Positions 10,320-21,474 of a stretch of DNA of 64,000 nucleotides are shown in pieces (the first letter of the stretch is position 1; each line of letters starts with the position of its first letter). Both the position numbers and the translations under genes were made by a program. The stretch is from positions 1,741-65,740 of the forward strand of contig QANU01045572.1 of assembly GCA_003254905.1 (NCBI GenBank), written 5' to 3'. The notes beneath the pieces are model-generated. The model was not told the DNA's origin and searched no databases. It saw only the letters and a list, made by a program, of their open reading frames with translations. This DNA is from Nissolia schottii (Eukaryota; Streptophyta; Magnoliopsida; Fabales; Fabaceae).

Positions 10320-12003
10320 ATGCCAGAAGAATGGGTATTTGAAGATGCTATTAAAGAGCCAGAAATCTATAATACTCAAATACGAGAAATTATAGAAGAA
10401 GGTTCAAAAGTAAGATTAAGAATGAACAGATCATCATCTGTAAGAATAGGAACACCTAGTGTTCACTCTAGGATGGAGTCCGCTAGATTCTCTGTGGATA
10501 ACTCAGAAATTTCAGGATTGAGAAATCCTACTCCTAGGGTAACCCAACTGATTTATCAAGATAACACTAATTCAGAGTCTCCTCAGTATTCTCCAACAAC
10601 AACCCAAATGATCAATACTTTAACTAATAATACACCTTTTCAAATAGATAAAGAATGGATTAGGCAAGATTTTACAGCACCTTACAATAAGTCAAAAGTA
10701 GACTGGTTTTTCCAAAACTACACTAAAGAGGAAAGAGACGAGATCCGAAGCATGTTCTACCAATACATGGAAGAACATGAAATCAATCTCAACTTTTTCC
10801 ATTGGTTCAATCAACACTATCTAAAGACAATAAACCCTTTAGAAACAAGAGTAACGGCGTGGAAGTTATTCAATGATTCTACTGTAGAATCTGAATATCC
10901 TCCAGCAGAAGGAATAAAAATTCAAAACTCTAAAATCGAAGTAGAAGTTGTACCCTTCAAAGCAATACTTAGAGAAGATCAACCCTTGAGTAAAGCCGAT
11001 TTTAAGGGAGTTCATCAATTATTCAAATACCATGTTAAGCATTATGTCAAAACAATTAACTCAATTAGTATGCAAGACTGACATTCCTAGTAGTTCAAAA
11101 CCCAAAGCGACCCCTATATATAAAATAGGGAACTATTCAGAACCAATAAAATTATCTTCTGACACCGATGAAAAGGTAGAAGAAATTAGAAAAACCTTAG
11201 AAAAACTAAAATTTAATCCATCCATCAATACAATTAACATTGAAGAACAAGAGATTAATAAATTAACTCAAAAGAAGTATCAATATCCAAGATTAAGAAA
11301 CTACTATCCTTAGCCTACATATCCAGATGTACAGTTTGAGGAACGTGGTCAACAGGTTCAAACTGCCTACAATGGAGTAGATTAGATAGAATGGAACCTA
11401 GACGGTATGGCAGAACAACAAATCCTAGATTTGACTTGCCAAATGTCTATGTGTGCCAATGCCTATCTCACTAGAGGTAATGACAATAAGAATGCTGCTC
11501 AGGCCTTAACCCAAGGCTTTACTGGTCAGCTCAGAGGATGGTGGGATAACCTTCTCACCGGCCAAGATAACGCAATAATCCTTAACGCGGTTAAAATCGA
11601 AGGAGGCCAGCAAGACGCTGTCGCCACCTTAATATATTCAATAATGAAAAATTTTATTGGTGATCCAACTATGTTCAAAGAACGAGCTGCAGGTCAGTTA
11701 GCAAACCTATACTGTCCTACCATGTCTGATTACCATTGGTATAAAGACACCTTCCTCTCTAAGGTAACCCTCAGAGAAGATGGCTCAGCGGGATTTTGGA
11801 AAGAGAAATTCATCTCTGGATTTCCAAAACTCTTTGCAGAAAAGGTAAAACTCAATCTTCAAACCCATTTGGGAGGAACCCTCGTTTACGATAATCTAAC
11901 CTATGGAGAAATCCATACAGTCATAGTTGAAACTGGAATACAAGTCTGTACTGACTTTAAACTCCAGAATAAAATGTGTAACGAATCAACATTTAATAAA
12001 TGA
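10320..12003 (+). pseudogene. Capsid protein region (lineage 1, copy II), broken
   Basis: The frame opens at the ATG at 10320 (MPEEWVFEDA), 77 nt after the MP stop and in the -1 frame relative to MP. The N-terminal part is polar and Ser/Thr-rich; from about 10620 it becomes a structured region (KEWIRQDFTAPYNKS). A frameshift near 11020 moves the frame, and stops lie at 11311, 11383 and 12001. The core at 11407-12003 has MAEQQILDLTCQMSMCANAY and a GWWDNLL block, matching copies VIII and IX. In caulimovirids the capsid protein precedes a zinc knuckle and protease, as it does here. The assignment to capsid rests on position and the downstream knuckle rather than on a recognised motif. Confidence 0.75.
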
Positions 12004-12858
12004 GAACTTGGCACCTTCTGCTATCAGTATGGTGTAGAACCTCTGAAAGCACCAAGTGCTACCATTAAAAGGAAACAAAAAATCGTCCAACCATACAAAA
12101 GGAAACCATTCCATAAATCAAAATCGTATAAACATATACAAGCACAATCTTCTCAATATCCACATAAACCTTACAAGAGAAGGTCACCACCTAAATATCA
12201 AAAGGGAAAAAGAAAAGAAAATGTTTATCAAAAGGATGTTTGTTGGAAGTGTGGCAAACTTGGTCATTATGCTAATAAATGTAGGACTCAACATAAACTT
12301 AATGAACTACAGATAGATGAAGAATTAAAGAAAAGTCTAATCAACATCTTAATTAACTCAGAGCTTGAGAACTCAGATTCTTCAATATCTGACTTTAGTG
12401 ATCAAGAAGATCTATATGAGGTAAGCCAACTAGTCCAAAGCTCTTCATCATCTGAAGACTCTTCTGAAGATGAAAATTGCTTAGGCCCTGGTTTGTGTCC
12501 TTGCGCCAATTGCATTAAAAAGGTAAATGTCTTAGATTCAGAACAAACGTCAACACTAATCTCAATAATAGATAAAATGGAAGATTCACCATTAAAGACA
12601 GAATTTATCCAACAATTAGGAGAACTGGTTAAAAAACAAGAGCAACAACAGATTCAAATAATTCCAATAGACATGAATGAAGTAATTGATAGATTTAAAA
12701 ACCCTAAAGAACAAATTTTTGTAAAAGATTTACAAGGTTAGATAACAACCTTAAAAGCCGAAATTAAAGAATTAAAAAATGAGGTCCTATCTCTAAACTG
12801 CAAGGTACTACAACTTGAAGGCAAAGACATCCTCTGATCTCAAAAGTCAGAGGAAGAT
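12004..12858 (+). pseudogene. Zinc knuckle and acidic linker between capsid and protease (copy II)
   Basis: In the same frame as the capsid core, a basic stretch is followed at 12241-12282 by CWKCGKLGHYANKC, a perfect CX2CX4HX4C zinc knuckle that in this family binds RNA during packaging. After it come an acidic Ser-rich segment (about 12370-12480), a second Cys-containing stretch (CPCANCIKK, near 12496), and a Gln/Lys-rich probable coiled coil to 12738. Stops at 12739 and 12838 are single-codon breaks. Copies VIII and IX lack this whole region. Confidence 0.85.
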
Positions 12859-13443
12859 TTGGGAAAAACTATTCTAGCCCATAACCAAGCTTCAGAATCG
12901 GAAGGCACTGATCAATTCATTAACATGCTTAGCATTATCACTCAACACAAGTGGTATTGCAAGGTGACATTAATTGTTCAAAATGAAAAATTTAATATTA
13001 CTGCTTTGATTGATTCAGGAGCTGATATTAATTGTATTCAAGAAGGGATAATACCAGCTAAGTATTATGAAAAAACAACAGAAAATTTAGCATGTACTAA
13101 TGGATCAAGATTAAAGATTAATTATAAACTTTCGAATGCAAAAATTTGTAAAAATAAAATTTGTTACACCATTTCTTTTGTTTTGATCAAAAATATGAGT
13201 CAGGAAATAATATTGGGAACCCCTTTCCTAACTCTTCTCTATCCATTCTATGTGTCCAATAAAGGTATAATCTCTACCCCTTTGGGACAACAGGTTATAT
13301 TCGAATTTCTTGCACCTCCACAGGAGCGAGAGTTAAATAATTTGCAGGAGTTATCAATAAAACAAATTAATCTGATTCAAAGAAAGCAAAAACATATTAA
13401 TATGTTAAATAAAGAAATTCAATATCAAAAAATTAATCAATAA
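12859..13443 (+). pseudogene. Pararetroviral aspartic protease (copy II)
   Basis: The catalytic triplet DSG lies at 13012-13020 in ALIDSGADINCIQEG. The second-half signature IILGTPFLTLLYPF follows near 13210, as expected for a retropepsin that acts as a dimer to cut the polyprotein. The flanking region ends in a Gln/Lys-rich linker. The segment is in the same frame as the zinc knuckle and the RT. A TAA at 13441-13443 and a TGA at 13537-13539 interrupt the link to RT; copies VIII and IX have Arg codons at the corresponding sites, so these look like CGA decay. The catalytic residues are intact. Confidence 0.9.
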
Positions 13444-14880
13444 TTAACATCTCCCAATATTTTTAAAATTATTAATAATTTTCAGAAGAAAATTGAACAA
13501 GAAATTTGTGATCTAAATCCTACTGCGTTCTGGCACTGAAAGAAATATGAAATTTCTTTACCGTATGTAAACAGATTTAACGAAAAAGATATTCCCACAA
13601 AAGCAAGACCAATTCAGATGAATACTGAATACATTCAATATTGTAAAAAAGAGCTTCAAGAATATTTAGATAAAGGTTTAATCCGCCCCTTCAAGTCCCC
13701 CTGGAGTTGCGCAGGATTTTATGTCATGAATGCCTCCGAACAGGAACGAGGCACTCCTAGATTGGTCATTAATTACAAGCCATTAAATAAAGTGTTAAAA
13801 TCGTATCCTTTGCCCAATAAAGCCGATTTAATTAAAAGATTAGGTAATGCTACCATATTCTCCAAATTTGATATGAAATCTGGTTACTACCAAATTTCTG
13901 TCAGGGAGGAGGCTAAGTACAAGACTGCATTTGTAGTCCCTTTTGGTCATTACGAATGGAATGTAATGCCCCAAGGATTAAAAAATGCTCCTAGTGAGTT
14001 TCAAAACATCATGAATGACATCTTTTATCCATACATGGACTTCACTATAGTATATTTAGATGATGTTCTCGTATTCTCAAAGGGTATTAATCAACATGTT
14101 CAACATCTAGAAACATTCATTACCATAATTAAAGAAAACGGCTTAGTCGTTTCAGCAAAGAAAATTAAAATCTTTCAAACCAAAGTTAGGTTCTTAGGAT
14201 TTGAAATCTATCAAGGAGCCATAACTCCCATTCAAAGGTCATTAGAATTTGCTTCAAGATTTCTTGATAAAATTACGAAAAAAAAAACCCAATTACAAAG
14301 ATGTTTAGGATGTTTAAACTATATAGCTGACTTCATTCCTAATATTAGGGTCATATGTGCCCCTCTGTACAAAAGACTTAAAAAGAATCCGCCACCATGG
14401 GATGAAAGCATGACCAAAATAGTTACCCAGGTAAAATCCATGATCGAAACCCTTCCTTGCTTAGGAATACCAGATCCAGAAGCCAAACTCATTGTAGAAA
14501 CTGATGCCTCTGAGTTAGGTTATGGGGGTGTTCTTAAACAAATCCTACCAGATTCAAAGACTAAGCAAATAGTCAGATATCATTCGGGTATTTGGCACTT
14601 TTCTCAATAAAAATATTCTACTATTAAAAAAGAAATTTTATCAATAGTTTTGTGTGTTATGAAATTTCAGGATGATTTATTTAACAAAAGTTTTCTCATC
14701 AAAACTGATTGCAAAGCAACCCCATCTATTTTACAAAAAGATGTTAAAAATTTGGTTTCAAAACATATTTTCGCCAGATGGCAATCATTACTATCATGCT
14801 CCGATTTTGAGATCACACATATTAAAGGAGAGACAAACACATTACCAGACTTTCTCACAAGAGAGTTTTACAGAGATCAA
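13444..14880 (+). pseudogene. Reverse transcriptase and RNase H (lineage 1, copy II)
   Basis: This copies pregenomic RNA into DNA. The RT begins around 13618 with MNTEYIQYCKKELQEYLDKG, then SPWSCAGFYV, RLVINYKPLN, KFDMKSGYYQI, VMPQGLKNAPSEFQ and the catalytic YLDD at 14053-14064. RNase H follows, with the first catalytic Asp at 14503-14505 (ETDASELGYGG) and the downstream HIKGETNTLPDF near 14818. A TAA at 14608-14610 replaces a Gln codon of other copies. A run of four T instead of five near 14867 fuses RNase H in frame to ORF2 here; in copies III, VIII and others the five-T form leaves the two frames overlapping by a few codons. The catalytic motifs survive but the frame is closed. Confidence 0.9.
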
Positions 14881-16133
14881 ATGAGCGAGAATAAAAGGAC
14901 AAAAGAATATTATGGAACCCCACTGGGTTCTGAAACATCAAAAACAAGATCAAGATCCGGTACAGTTGTGGGCAGTCCTAGCCCAAGTTCAATACAAAGC
15001 ACGATAAGGCCTTCAGGGCTTAGCTCAATACGTCCTACAGTAGGACCAATAGGTTCAAGTTCAACACAAAAATCACTACGCCCTTACTCTGATGTTATCA
15101 AGGCTACACCTTCTCCAAGCCAAAGCCCCTTAACTCTCAGTCAAAACAGGTTCACCACCCTTAACTACTACAACACCTTAACTGGCTCTCCAAGCCGCCC
15201 ATCATCAGCCTTAATAGAACCTCAATACCAAGAAAAAGATGATTTACTGCCCATTGCAGTAATCGAAAAAGAATGGCAAAAAAGGACACGAAAAGAAATT
15301 GCCCAAATACTGTTTCCTCCACCTTTTCAATACATTCCTCATACCCCACTCAAAACCATACTATTCTACAAGTTCATCTTGGTCGACACAGAATCGGTCG
15401 AACTAGTTCACAAAGAGGACCCCTCTGGTTCTATTGCGCATTCAAAGGTTAAAATTCTTAAAGTTTTATCTGTCCAAGATTGAGGTCAAGAAGTCCATAA
15501 ACCCGAAACTTTTTCACTAAATTTTAATCCTCCACAATACACATATCATGACTATATTGAAGCCTGGTACAATACCTTTTATTAAAAACCATATCAGTAT
15601 TCACGGTTTCTATGGTTCAAGAAAGGCATATCATTAAAATTTCCCCGATGGTTTCTTCACTGGTTTAACCAAATGGGGCCTATGTTAGCAGTATTTCCTA
15701 ACGAAGTTCAAAACAGTTATACTTATTTCAAGACTAATACCATTTTCATGGGAGAATATCAATTCATTTCTTTCGTAGCCAGTCAAGCTATAACCTGGAT
15801 CCTATCTTGGGATTATAGTAAGGCTAAGATTACGGAAGACTCAGACCTGCTTATGCTGGTCCGATCAATACGTGTAAAATGGTGGTCAAAGTTCAATATT
15901 GATTTACTTAAAAAAGAAAAACTAGATCAATGGATCAAAATGAGTCTGCAGGGAAAAACCCCTGAAAACCCAATAAAAATTTCTGATCAAGACTAGAAGT
16001 TTGCAGCTGAAAAAGCTCAGCTTATGGCAGCCCTTGCCTCAGCAACCTCCTCTCAAGACATCCAGCAGACTTGGAAGAAGACCTCTTTCAGCTCGGGCTC
16101 GGACTCGGATTCCCTTCCTGTAAAGTCATCATT
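14881..16133 (+). pseudogene. ORF2 of lineage-1 pararetrovirus (copy II)
   Basis: The start is the ATG at 14881 (MSENKRTKEYYG), the same start seen in copies III and VIII. The N-terminal third is low-complexity Ser/Pro/Thr. A conserved block EKEWQKR..IAQILFPPPFQYIPHTPL and a DTESVELVHKEDPSGS segment follow. After a TGA at 15481 comes an aromatic-rich half (WFKKGISLKFPRWFLHWFNQ), then KWWSKFNIDLLKKEK and an Ala/Gln/Ser tail. The usual acidic SSSSNYLQ segment near the C-terminus is deleted, but the PFL-stop end is kept (TAA at 16131). No named domain is recognised. Such aromatic-rich segments occur in other endogenous pararetroviral proteins from memory only, so the function is left open. Confidence 0.8.
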
Positions 16134-16398
16134 AAAGGACCTGCCAACCACCAACCAAAAGTGTCGGCAGAAGACGACAAGAAGAAAAAGCTACTATTCA
16201 AGCACGCGGGTTTTGAAAAAGAAGACGTGACATAAAGTTTGCAATAATTGTACTTTTTACTATTCAATTACTTTTCCTTTGTCAAAAGATGTAATTATTA
16301 TGTTCCCCATTATTGTTTAAAGTTTGTTTGTATTTCGCCCCAATGTTCTATAAATTGGGAGCTTTCTTTCATTAGAAATCAGAGCGAAAAACAGATAG
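16134..16398 (+). promoter_or_regulatory. Pararetroviral promoter (copy II), split by a solo LTR
   Basis: It follows the ORF2 end and contains GAAGACGTGACATAAAG (near 16222), a segment reminiscent of the as-1 elements of caulimovirus promoters. Then come AAAAGATGTAATTATTATG and TATAAAT at 16349-16355, followed by the CAGAGCGAAAAACA start of the leader. The long solo LTR inserted at 16399, about 45 bp after the TATA box, separating the promoter from its leader. Confidence 0.75.
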
Positions 16399-17283
16399 TG
16401 TAACACCCCTAATTTCAGCTTACGCTCTAATCGTAACACTAATTATAGGGTTGTTATCTGCTTGGCTGAGGTTACTTTTAGCCCCTACTTTTAGCTTGGA
16501 AAATATTTCTTACTCGAAAATACGGACCGTTTTGAAATTTTTCTCACATCCTCACTAGTTTACAAATTTAGAGCCATACGCGTCAATAAATTATATATGG
16601 ATACAAGCGATAGAGTCTTATCAGACTTAAGCGTTGCCATTCTAAGAAATAGGTCTCCAGAATATTTTATACCATACATATATATACAATCAATTGGTCC
16701 ATAATACAACCGCACAGTTAAATAATAATATACTTTACATTTATCACACTTAGTCGCCAACGACCTGACTAGATCGTGTGACTGTCACACATTATTCATC
16801 ACGAATCCCTACCTTGCTTGCCAGTTGATCGGTAGCACTGGTTGCTCCTCCGCGATGCCTCGGCTCAGGGGCTTCTGCTACAGTAGAAGTTATTGTCCTC
16901 GTTCCAAGGTATGCTCTGATCCTCGCAGCGTGTCACAAGTTCCTGCCTAGAATCATAACGAAGTGGGGGTGAGAACATTTCGTCCTCAGTGGGGTCCTTC
17001 GGGGAATACCTACTCGTTTCACTTCAATTATGATTCCGCCGCTCAGGGGGTCTCTAAGTGTCGACTCATACTAATACCCCTACTGTTTATTATCCATACT
17101 AGGCCTGAGCAGCTTTATCTAATTACTAGGTGATCGTGGGGAATCTAATCTTGCTTAACCTAGTTATTGAATCTCGTGCTTTCTAACTTAGACCGTCAGG
17201 GCCTGGTGATACTGCATCACGTACCCACGTTCTTCTACTCGAGATGTCACCTCGTGACGTGCCTTACATATAGGCATACTTAC

Positions 17284-17293
<10 letters not shown>

Positions 17294-17316
<23 letters not shown>

Positions 17317-17318
17317 CT
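17294..17318. repeat. TA dinucleotide microsatellite
   Basis: An uninterrupted TA run lies just upstream of the hairpin array in the solo LTR. Confidence 0.9.
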
Positions 17319-17529
17319 ACATTCATCAAGAAATCTTTAATGCATGTCTGGGGAAAGGGGGTTCTCTTACGCGCCTATGGCTGCGTCCTTTTCTTCGCTG
17401 CTGGATGCCCTCACCCCCTTGCTGACTGCGGGACCGTCGTCCCTCATACAGCCGCAACCACTTGCAACCACTCGACTGATAGAGTGGCGGGAGTGTACCC
17501 TAGCGATAGCACTGGCAGGCGAGGGCTCG

Positions 17530-17744
17530 CTTGTCCACGTCTGGGGGACAAGATCTCTCTTTTTCTTTCTCTGTCCACGTCTGGGGGACAGTCCTCCGCC
17601 ACGTCTGGGGGCGTAGGTTGCTCACCACAACTGGGGGTGCGCCTGATGCCACGTCTGGGGGCATATCTTTCTTTCTTTGATCCACGTCTGGGGGATCCTT
17701 TCGCCACGTCTGGGGGCGTTACTTACACCACGTCTGGGGGTGTA
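17530..17744. repeat. Array of eight hairpins with constant loop ACGTCTGGG and compensated stems
   Basis: Eight units share the loop ACGTCTGGG (ACAACTGGG in unit 4). The stems differ but always pair: CTTGTCC/GGACAAG (17530-17552), CTGTCC/GGACAG (17571-17591), CGCC/GGCG (17597-17613), CACC/GGTG (17623-17639), ATGCC/GGCAT (17646-17664), GATCC/GGATC (17679-17697), CGCC/GGCG (17702-17718) and TACACC/GGTGTA (17724-17744). Spacers are irregular, pyrimidine-rich and unrelated. The innermost CC/GG is fixed; the outer two to five positions vary jointly. This is covariation of the kind used to infer structured RNA, here inside an LTR. Confidence 0.9.
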
Positions 17745-18280
17745 CTTACTCGTCTTTTAAATGTCATGACATAAAAGCGCAAGCGTTCCTTACTTTCTTT
17801 TCTCTCATCCGGGTGGAAACCCGCGTTCAGATCTTTATCTGCGTATCATAATCATAACTCAATCCGTCTCGCACGGCTGGGGAGGGGCTTGTCAGGTATG
17901 ACGTGCCAAGAGAGGGATTCCTATCACATAACTATGTCATAACTTCGGGCTACTCCAACCCTCTGTGGTCGGGGCCCGTCTTTAGACTTAACTGTTTCCC
18001 TAAATTATATTACCATCTTTGCACATTAATTTATTTAATTCTAGCGATCTATGGTTGCCCTAAGTCCTGTGGCAACACTGCCTCATGATGCATGCACTGC
18101 TTGGTACTCATAATCTATTCTTGTTCTCTGCACCCCTTGGGTGGCTCATAGTAATGCAAATGACATAATACAACTGAATAAACAGGTACACATAACTGAA
18201 TAAACTCATGTTTGTCACACCTAAAATCTTTTACCCGAAAAACCCATTTTTCGTTAGGATTTTTAATCATTCATTGACCG

Positions 18281-18960
18281 ATGGACTCAAAGCTTGACCC
18301 TAAAGTTTTTCATAGTTCTAAACCCACTTTTTATGAAAACAAACCCAGATTTTTAATTTCATTACTTGAAATTACAGTTTTGCCCTTTTTGATCAAAAAT
18401 CATTTTTTGCCCATAAAAACCGATTTTTCTTTGGAATTTTATTTCTCCATAACCCAATGGACCCAAGACTTGACCCTAAGGTTTTTAATACCTCTAAACC
18501 CATTTTTCATGTTAATAAACCCAGATTTTTAGTCCAAACACCTGAAATTACAGATTTGCCCTCTTTTGCTTAAAATACCATTTTTGTCCGAAAAACCGAT
18601 TTTTCTTTGAAATTTTGTTTATCCATAACCCAATGGACTCAAGACTTGACCCTAAGGTTTTTGATACCTCTAAACCCATTTTTCATAAAAAGAAACCTAG
18701 ATTTTTAGTCCAAACACCTGAAATTACAGATTTGCCCTTTTTGATCAAAATGCCATTTTTGCACATAAAAACCAATTTTCTTCAAAATTTTAGTTAACCA
18801 CATTCCAATGGACTCAAGTCTTGACCCCAAGGTTTTTGATACCTCTAAACCCATTTTTCATAAAAAGAAACCCAGATTTTTATTCTAAATACCCAAAAAT
18901 CCCGAAATGACCATTTTGCCCTTTTATGCCAAAAACCTCATTTTTGTTCTATGTCACCTT
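18281..18960. repeat. Tandem repeat of about 176 bp, four copies, within solo LTR
   Basis: Copies start with ATGGACTCAA or a close variant at 18281, 18457, 18633 and 18808, a period of 175-176 bp. Each contains CTTGACCCTAA, an AAACCCATTTTTCAT-like segment and a TTTGCCC segment. The copies have diverged from one another. No coding potential is supported. Confidence 0.85.
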
Positions 18961-20103
18961 TTCTCAAACTCTTCCATGTACTTTCCACTCAAACATACAT
19001 AGTTTCTCACATCATTTCAACCTCTAGCCATGCTCTAACTTTGCTTTACATTATCACATTATAACAAAATATTTCAAGGCATTAAGCATATAACACATAA
19101 ACATAAAACACACATAAACATACAAAATCATTCATGAGCTCAAGAGCACTAAAGAATGAGTGAAAGCCTAAGTTACCCACTTCCAAAGAGTCCTTGGTTG
19201 GTGGTGTGAGTGTTGACAAGAAGCCTCCAAGGTGTTGGAGCACCACTTGCTTGCTTCCTTAAGAATGAGCTTAATGTGCTTGTGTTCTTGAGGAATGACT
19301 TGAGTTTTCTAGAGAGAACAAGATGAGAGTTCTCCTCTAGATTTTTAGTGAAAGAAATGAGGATGAGATGAGGGAACTTGGGGCTTGTGGGGTTCGGTTT
19401 TTAGAGAAGAAAATGGTAGCAAGGATGCTTGTTTTTCCTTAGGAGCAATGTGGTGTTCTTGAAGCTTGCTAGAAGAATGGCTATGGAGTTTTGAAGGAGA
19501 TGAAAAAATTTTAGAGAGAAATGAAAGAGAGGGTTCAGCCAAGGCTGATTTGAGGGAGAGAAATTTGATAATTTTGGAATTTAATTAAAAAAAGGTGAAT
19601 AGTGGAAAGTATGGGCTATGATTTGATGAGGTATGGTGAATGACATTTTGGAAGCTTAATTTAAGGGATATTTTTGACCAAAAACTCTAAAAAAAACGTG
19701 CAGCCTTCTCTAATCAGCTGAGGAGATTTTAATTTCTCCCAGTCCCGGTTCGCTCGTGTTTTATCGCTCGCAGTCTCGGTGCGTCGCGCATGGTCGTCCG
19801 AAAAATATTCCGTTTGAACCGTCGCGATCCCCTATTTCCCACCTACCTAAGGGTATTAATGGTTAAAGGTGTTTGTGAATTTCTCGTCGGGAGATTATTT
19901 TCACGGACACCGTTTTGCGTGCCAAATTTCATCGGCGAACAACGACTGTTCGATTGTCTGCCGAATTTTCTACTGTGACACGTCTAAATCCCTAGGGATA
20001 TCTTAACTAAAATTTTGCATCTTAATCCTCTAAACATGCTTAGAAAATTAATTAATTATTTATGTTTACGAATATTTCCCTAAGGAAAAATCGGGATGTT
20101 ACA

Positions 20104-20621
20104 GATAGCACTTCCTCTGATCTCTCTAAACTTATATGAGCGACTTTGTGGAAATAAAGATCAAAAGAATTTTAGATCGCTTATCCTTTGTAAGTTCTAT
20201 GTTCCATGTTTTTCAGCTCATTCCATTATTAATTGTAGACTCTACTTATATTATTGTGATTTACAATAATTTATTCAAGACCCTCCTTCATTTCCATATT
20301 CATTAAACGTTCGGCATTTTGTCGATCTTCCCTTCTGCGTTCTAATGTCTCTGATTACAACACTGATTAGCGATCCTTCTTCTCTGGTATCAGAGCCAAG
20401 TAGGCTCTGGTGAAGGTCATTACTGTTATTTTATTACTATTCTTAAGTTTTTGTTGTTCGTAACTTCTTAAAACCTTTATTCTTTTGATCAGTCTCTTTG
20501 GGGGGTGTAGTAGTGAGAGCTACTCATACGTTGGTCAGCCTTGAGACTAGGTGGTCGCGGCAGAAAGAGCGTAAGTCTGTTGGTCAGCCCGGTAGGTGGT
20601 TCCGTAGCATAACCCAATAGA
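20104..20621 (+). promoter_or_regulatory. Pararetroviral leader after the solo LTR (copy II)
   Basis: This continues the leader from 16398. It holds a GTAAGT splice-donor-like site at 20190-20195 and the primer site at 20385-20397, and leads to the MP start at 20622. The same sequence in reverse forms the start of copy III. Confidence 0.7.
20385..20397 (+). other. Primer binding site for initiator tRNA-Met (copy II)
   Basis: TGGTATCAGAGCC is complementary to the 3' end of plant initiator tRNA-Met, the primer for minus-strand DNA synthesis in Caulimoviridae. It lies between the promoter and the MP start, as expected. Confidence 0.9.
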
Positions 20622-20738
20622 ATGGCTCAAACAGTCCAAAGACTTTTAAGAACTATGAGTAACTTAAATTTAGGAAGCAATAATGAAATGATAATTCATC
20701 ATCCCAACCGAGCCTCTAGCTCTACCCAACGGACTTAA
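20622..20738 (+). pseudogene. Movement protein N-terminal stub (copy II)
   Basis: The ATG at 20622 begins the same N-terminus as the MP in copy VIII (MAQTVQKLL form at 48100); after 38 codons the frame stops at 20736-20738. From 20739 the sequence is the reverse complement of the leader at 20109-20574, so the MP is cut by the inverted junction with copy III. Together with the MP C-terminus at 10190, this shows that copy II is a circularly permuted, almost full viral unit that begins and ends within MP. Confidence 0.8.
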
Positions 20739-21197
20739 GCTCTTTCTGCCGGGACCACCTAGTCTCAAGGCTGACCAACGTATGAGTAGCTCTCATTACT
20801 ACACCCCCCAAAGAGAATGATCAAAAGAACAAAGGTTTTAAGGAGTTATGAACAACAAAAACTTAAGAATAGTAATAAAATAATAGTAATGACCTTCACC
20901 AGAGCCTACTTGGCTCTGATACCAGAGAAGAAGGATTGCTAATCAGTGTTGTAATCAGAGACATTAGAACGCAGAAGGGAAGATCGACAAAATGCCGAAC
21001 GTTTAATGAATATGGAAATGAAGGAGGGTCTTGAATAAATTATTGTAAATCACAATAATATAAGTAGAGTCTACAATTAATAATGGAATGAGCTGAAAAA
21101 CATGGAACATAGAACTTACAAAGATAAGCGGTCTAAAACACTTTTGATCTTTATTTCCACAAAGTCGCTCATATAAGTTTAGAGAGATCAGAGGGAG
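20739..21197 (-). promoter_or_regulatory. Pararetroviral leader, reverse (copy III)
   Basis: This is the reverse complement of the copy II leader. The primer site TGGTATCAGAGCC reads on the minus strand at 20912-20924, and the GTAAGT donor-like site reads at 21114-21119. Confidence 0.8.
20912..20924 (-). other. Primer binding site for initiator tRNA-Met (copy III)
   Basis: The minus strand reads TGGTATCAGAGCC, the same primer site as in copy II. Confidence 0.9.
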
Positions 21198-21474
21198 TGC
21201 TATTTGTTTTTCGCTCTGATTTCTAATGAAAGAAAGCTCCCAATTTATAGAACATTGGGGCGAAATACAAACAAACTTTAAACAGTAATGGGGAACATAA
21301 TAATTACATATTTTGACAAAGGAAAAGTAATTGAATAGTAAAAAGTACAATTATTGCAAACTTTATGTCGCGTCTTCTTTTTCAAAACCCGCGTGCTTGA
21401 ATAGTAGCTTTTTCTTCTTGTCGTCTTCTGCCGACACTTTTGATTGGTGGTTGGCAGGTCCTTTAATGATGACT
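21198..21474 (-). promoter_or_regulatory. Pararetroviral promoter (copy III)
   Basis: On the minus strand TATAAAT lies at 21249-21243, preceded by the TGTAATTATTATG-like block and the GACGCGACATAAAG segment near 21360-21375, as in copies II and VIII. It is uninterrupted here, unlike in copy II. Confidence 0.75.

Larger units (their letters stand above)
16399..20103 (+). mobile_element. Long solo LTR (3705 bp) in the leader of viral copy II
   Basis: Ends are TGTAACACCCC and CGGGATGTTACA, with a perfect 5-bp target duplication GATAG at 16394-16398 and 20104-20108. There is no coding region. Near 17040-17160 it shares a block (CTTTATCTA..TACTAGGTGA) with the other long LTRs. It is about 0.6-0.7 kb longer than its relatives, mainly because of a tandem repeat at 18281-18960. 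The copy III arm of the viral inverted repeat lacks this insertion. Confidence 0.9.

Noticed and set aside
17530..17744. CRISPR-like array
   Set aside because: Units are short with irregular spacers, the repeats differ in their flanks, no cas genes are present, and the context is a plant LTR.
18281..18797. Short frames in the 176-bp tandem repeat
   Set aside because: The frames repeat with the tandem unit and show no recognisable protein; they are non-coding LTR sequence.
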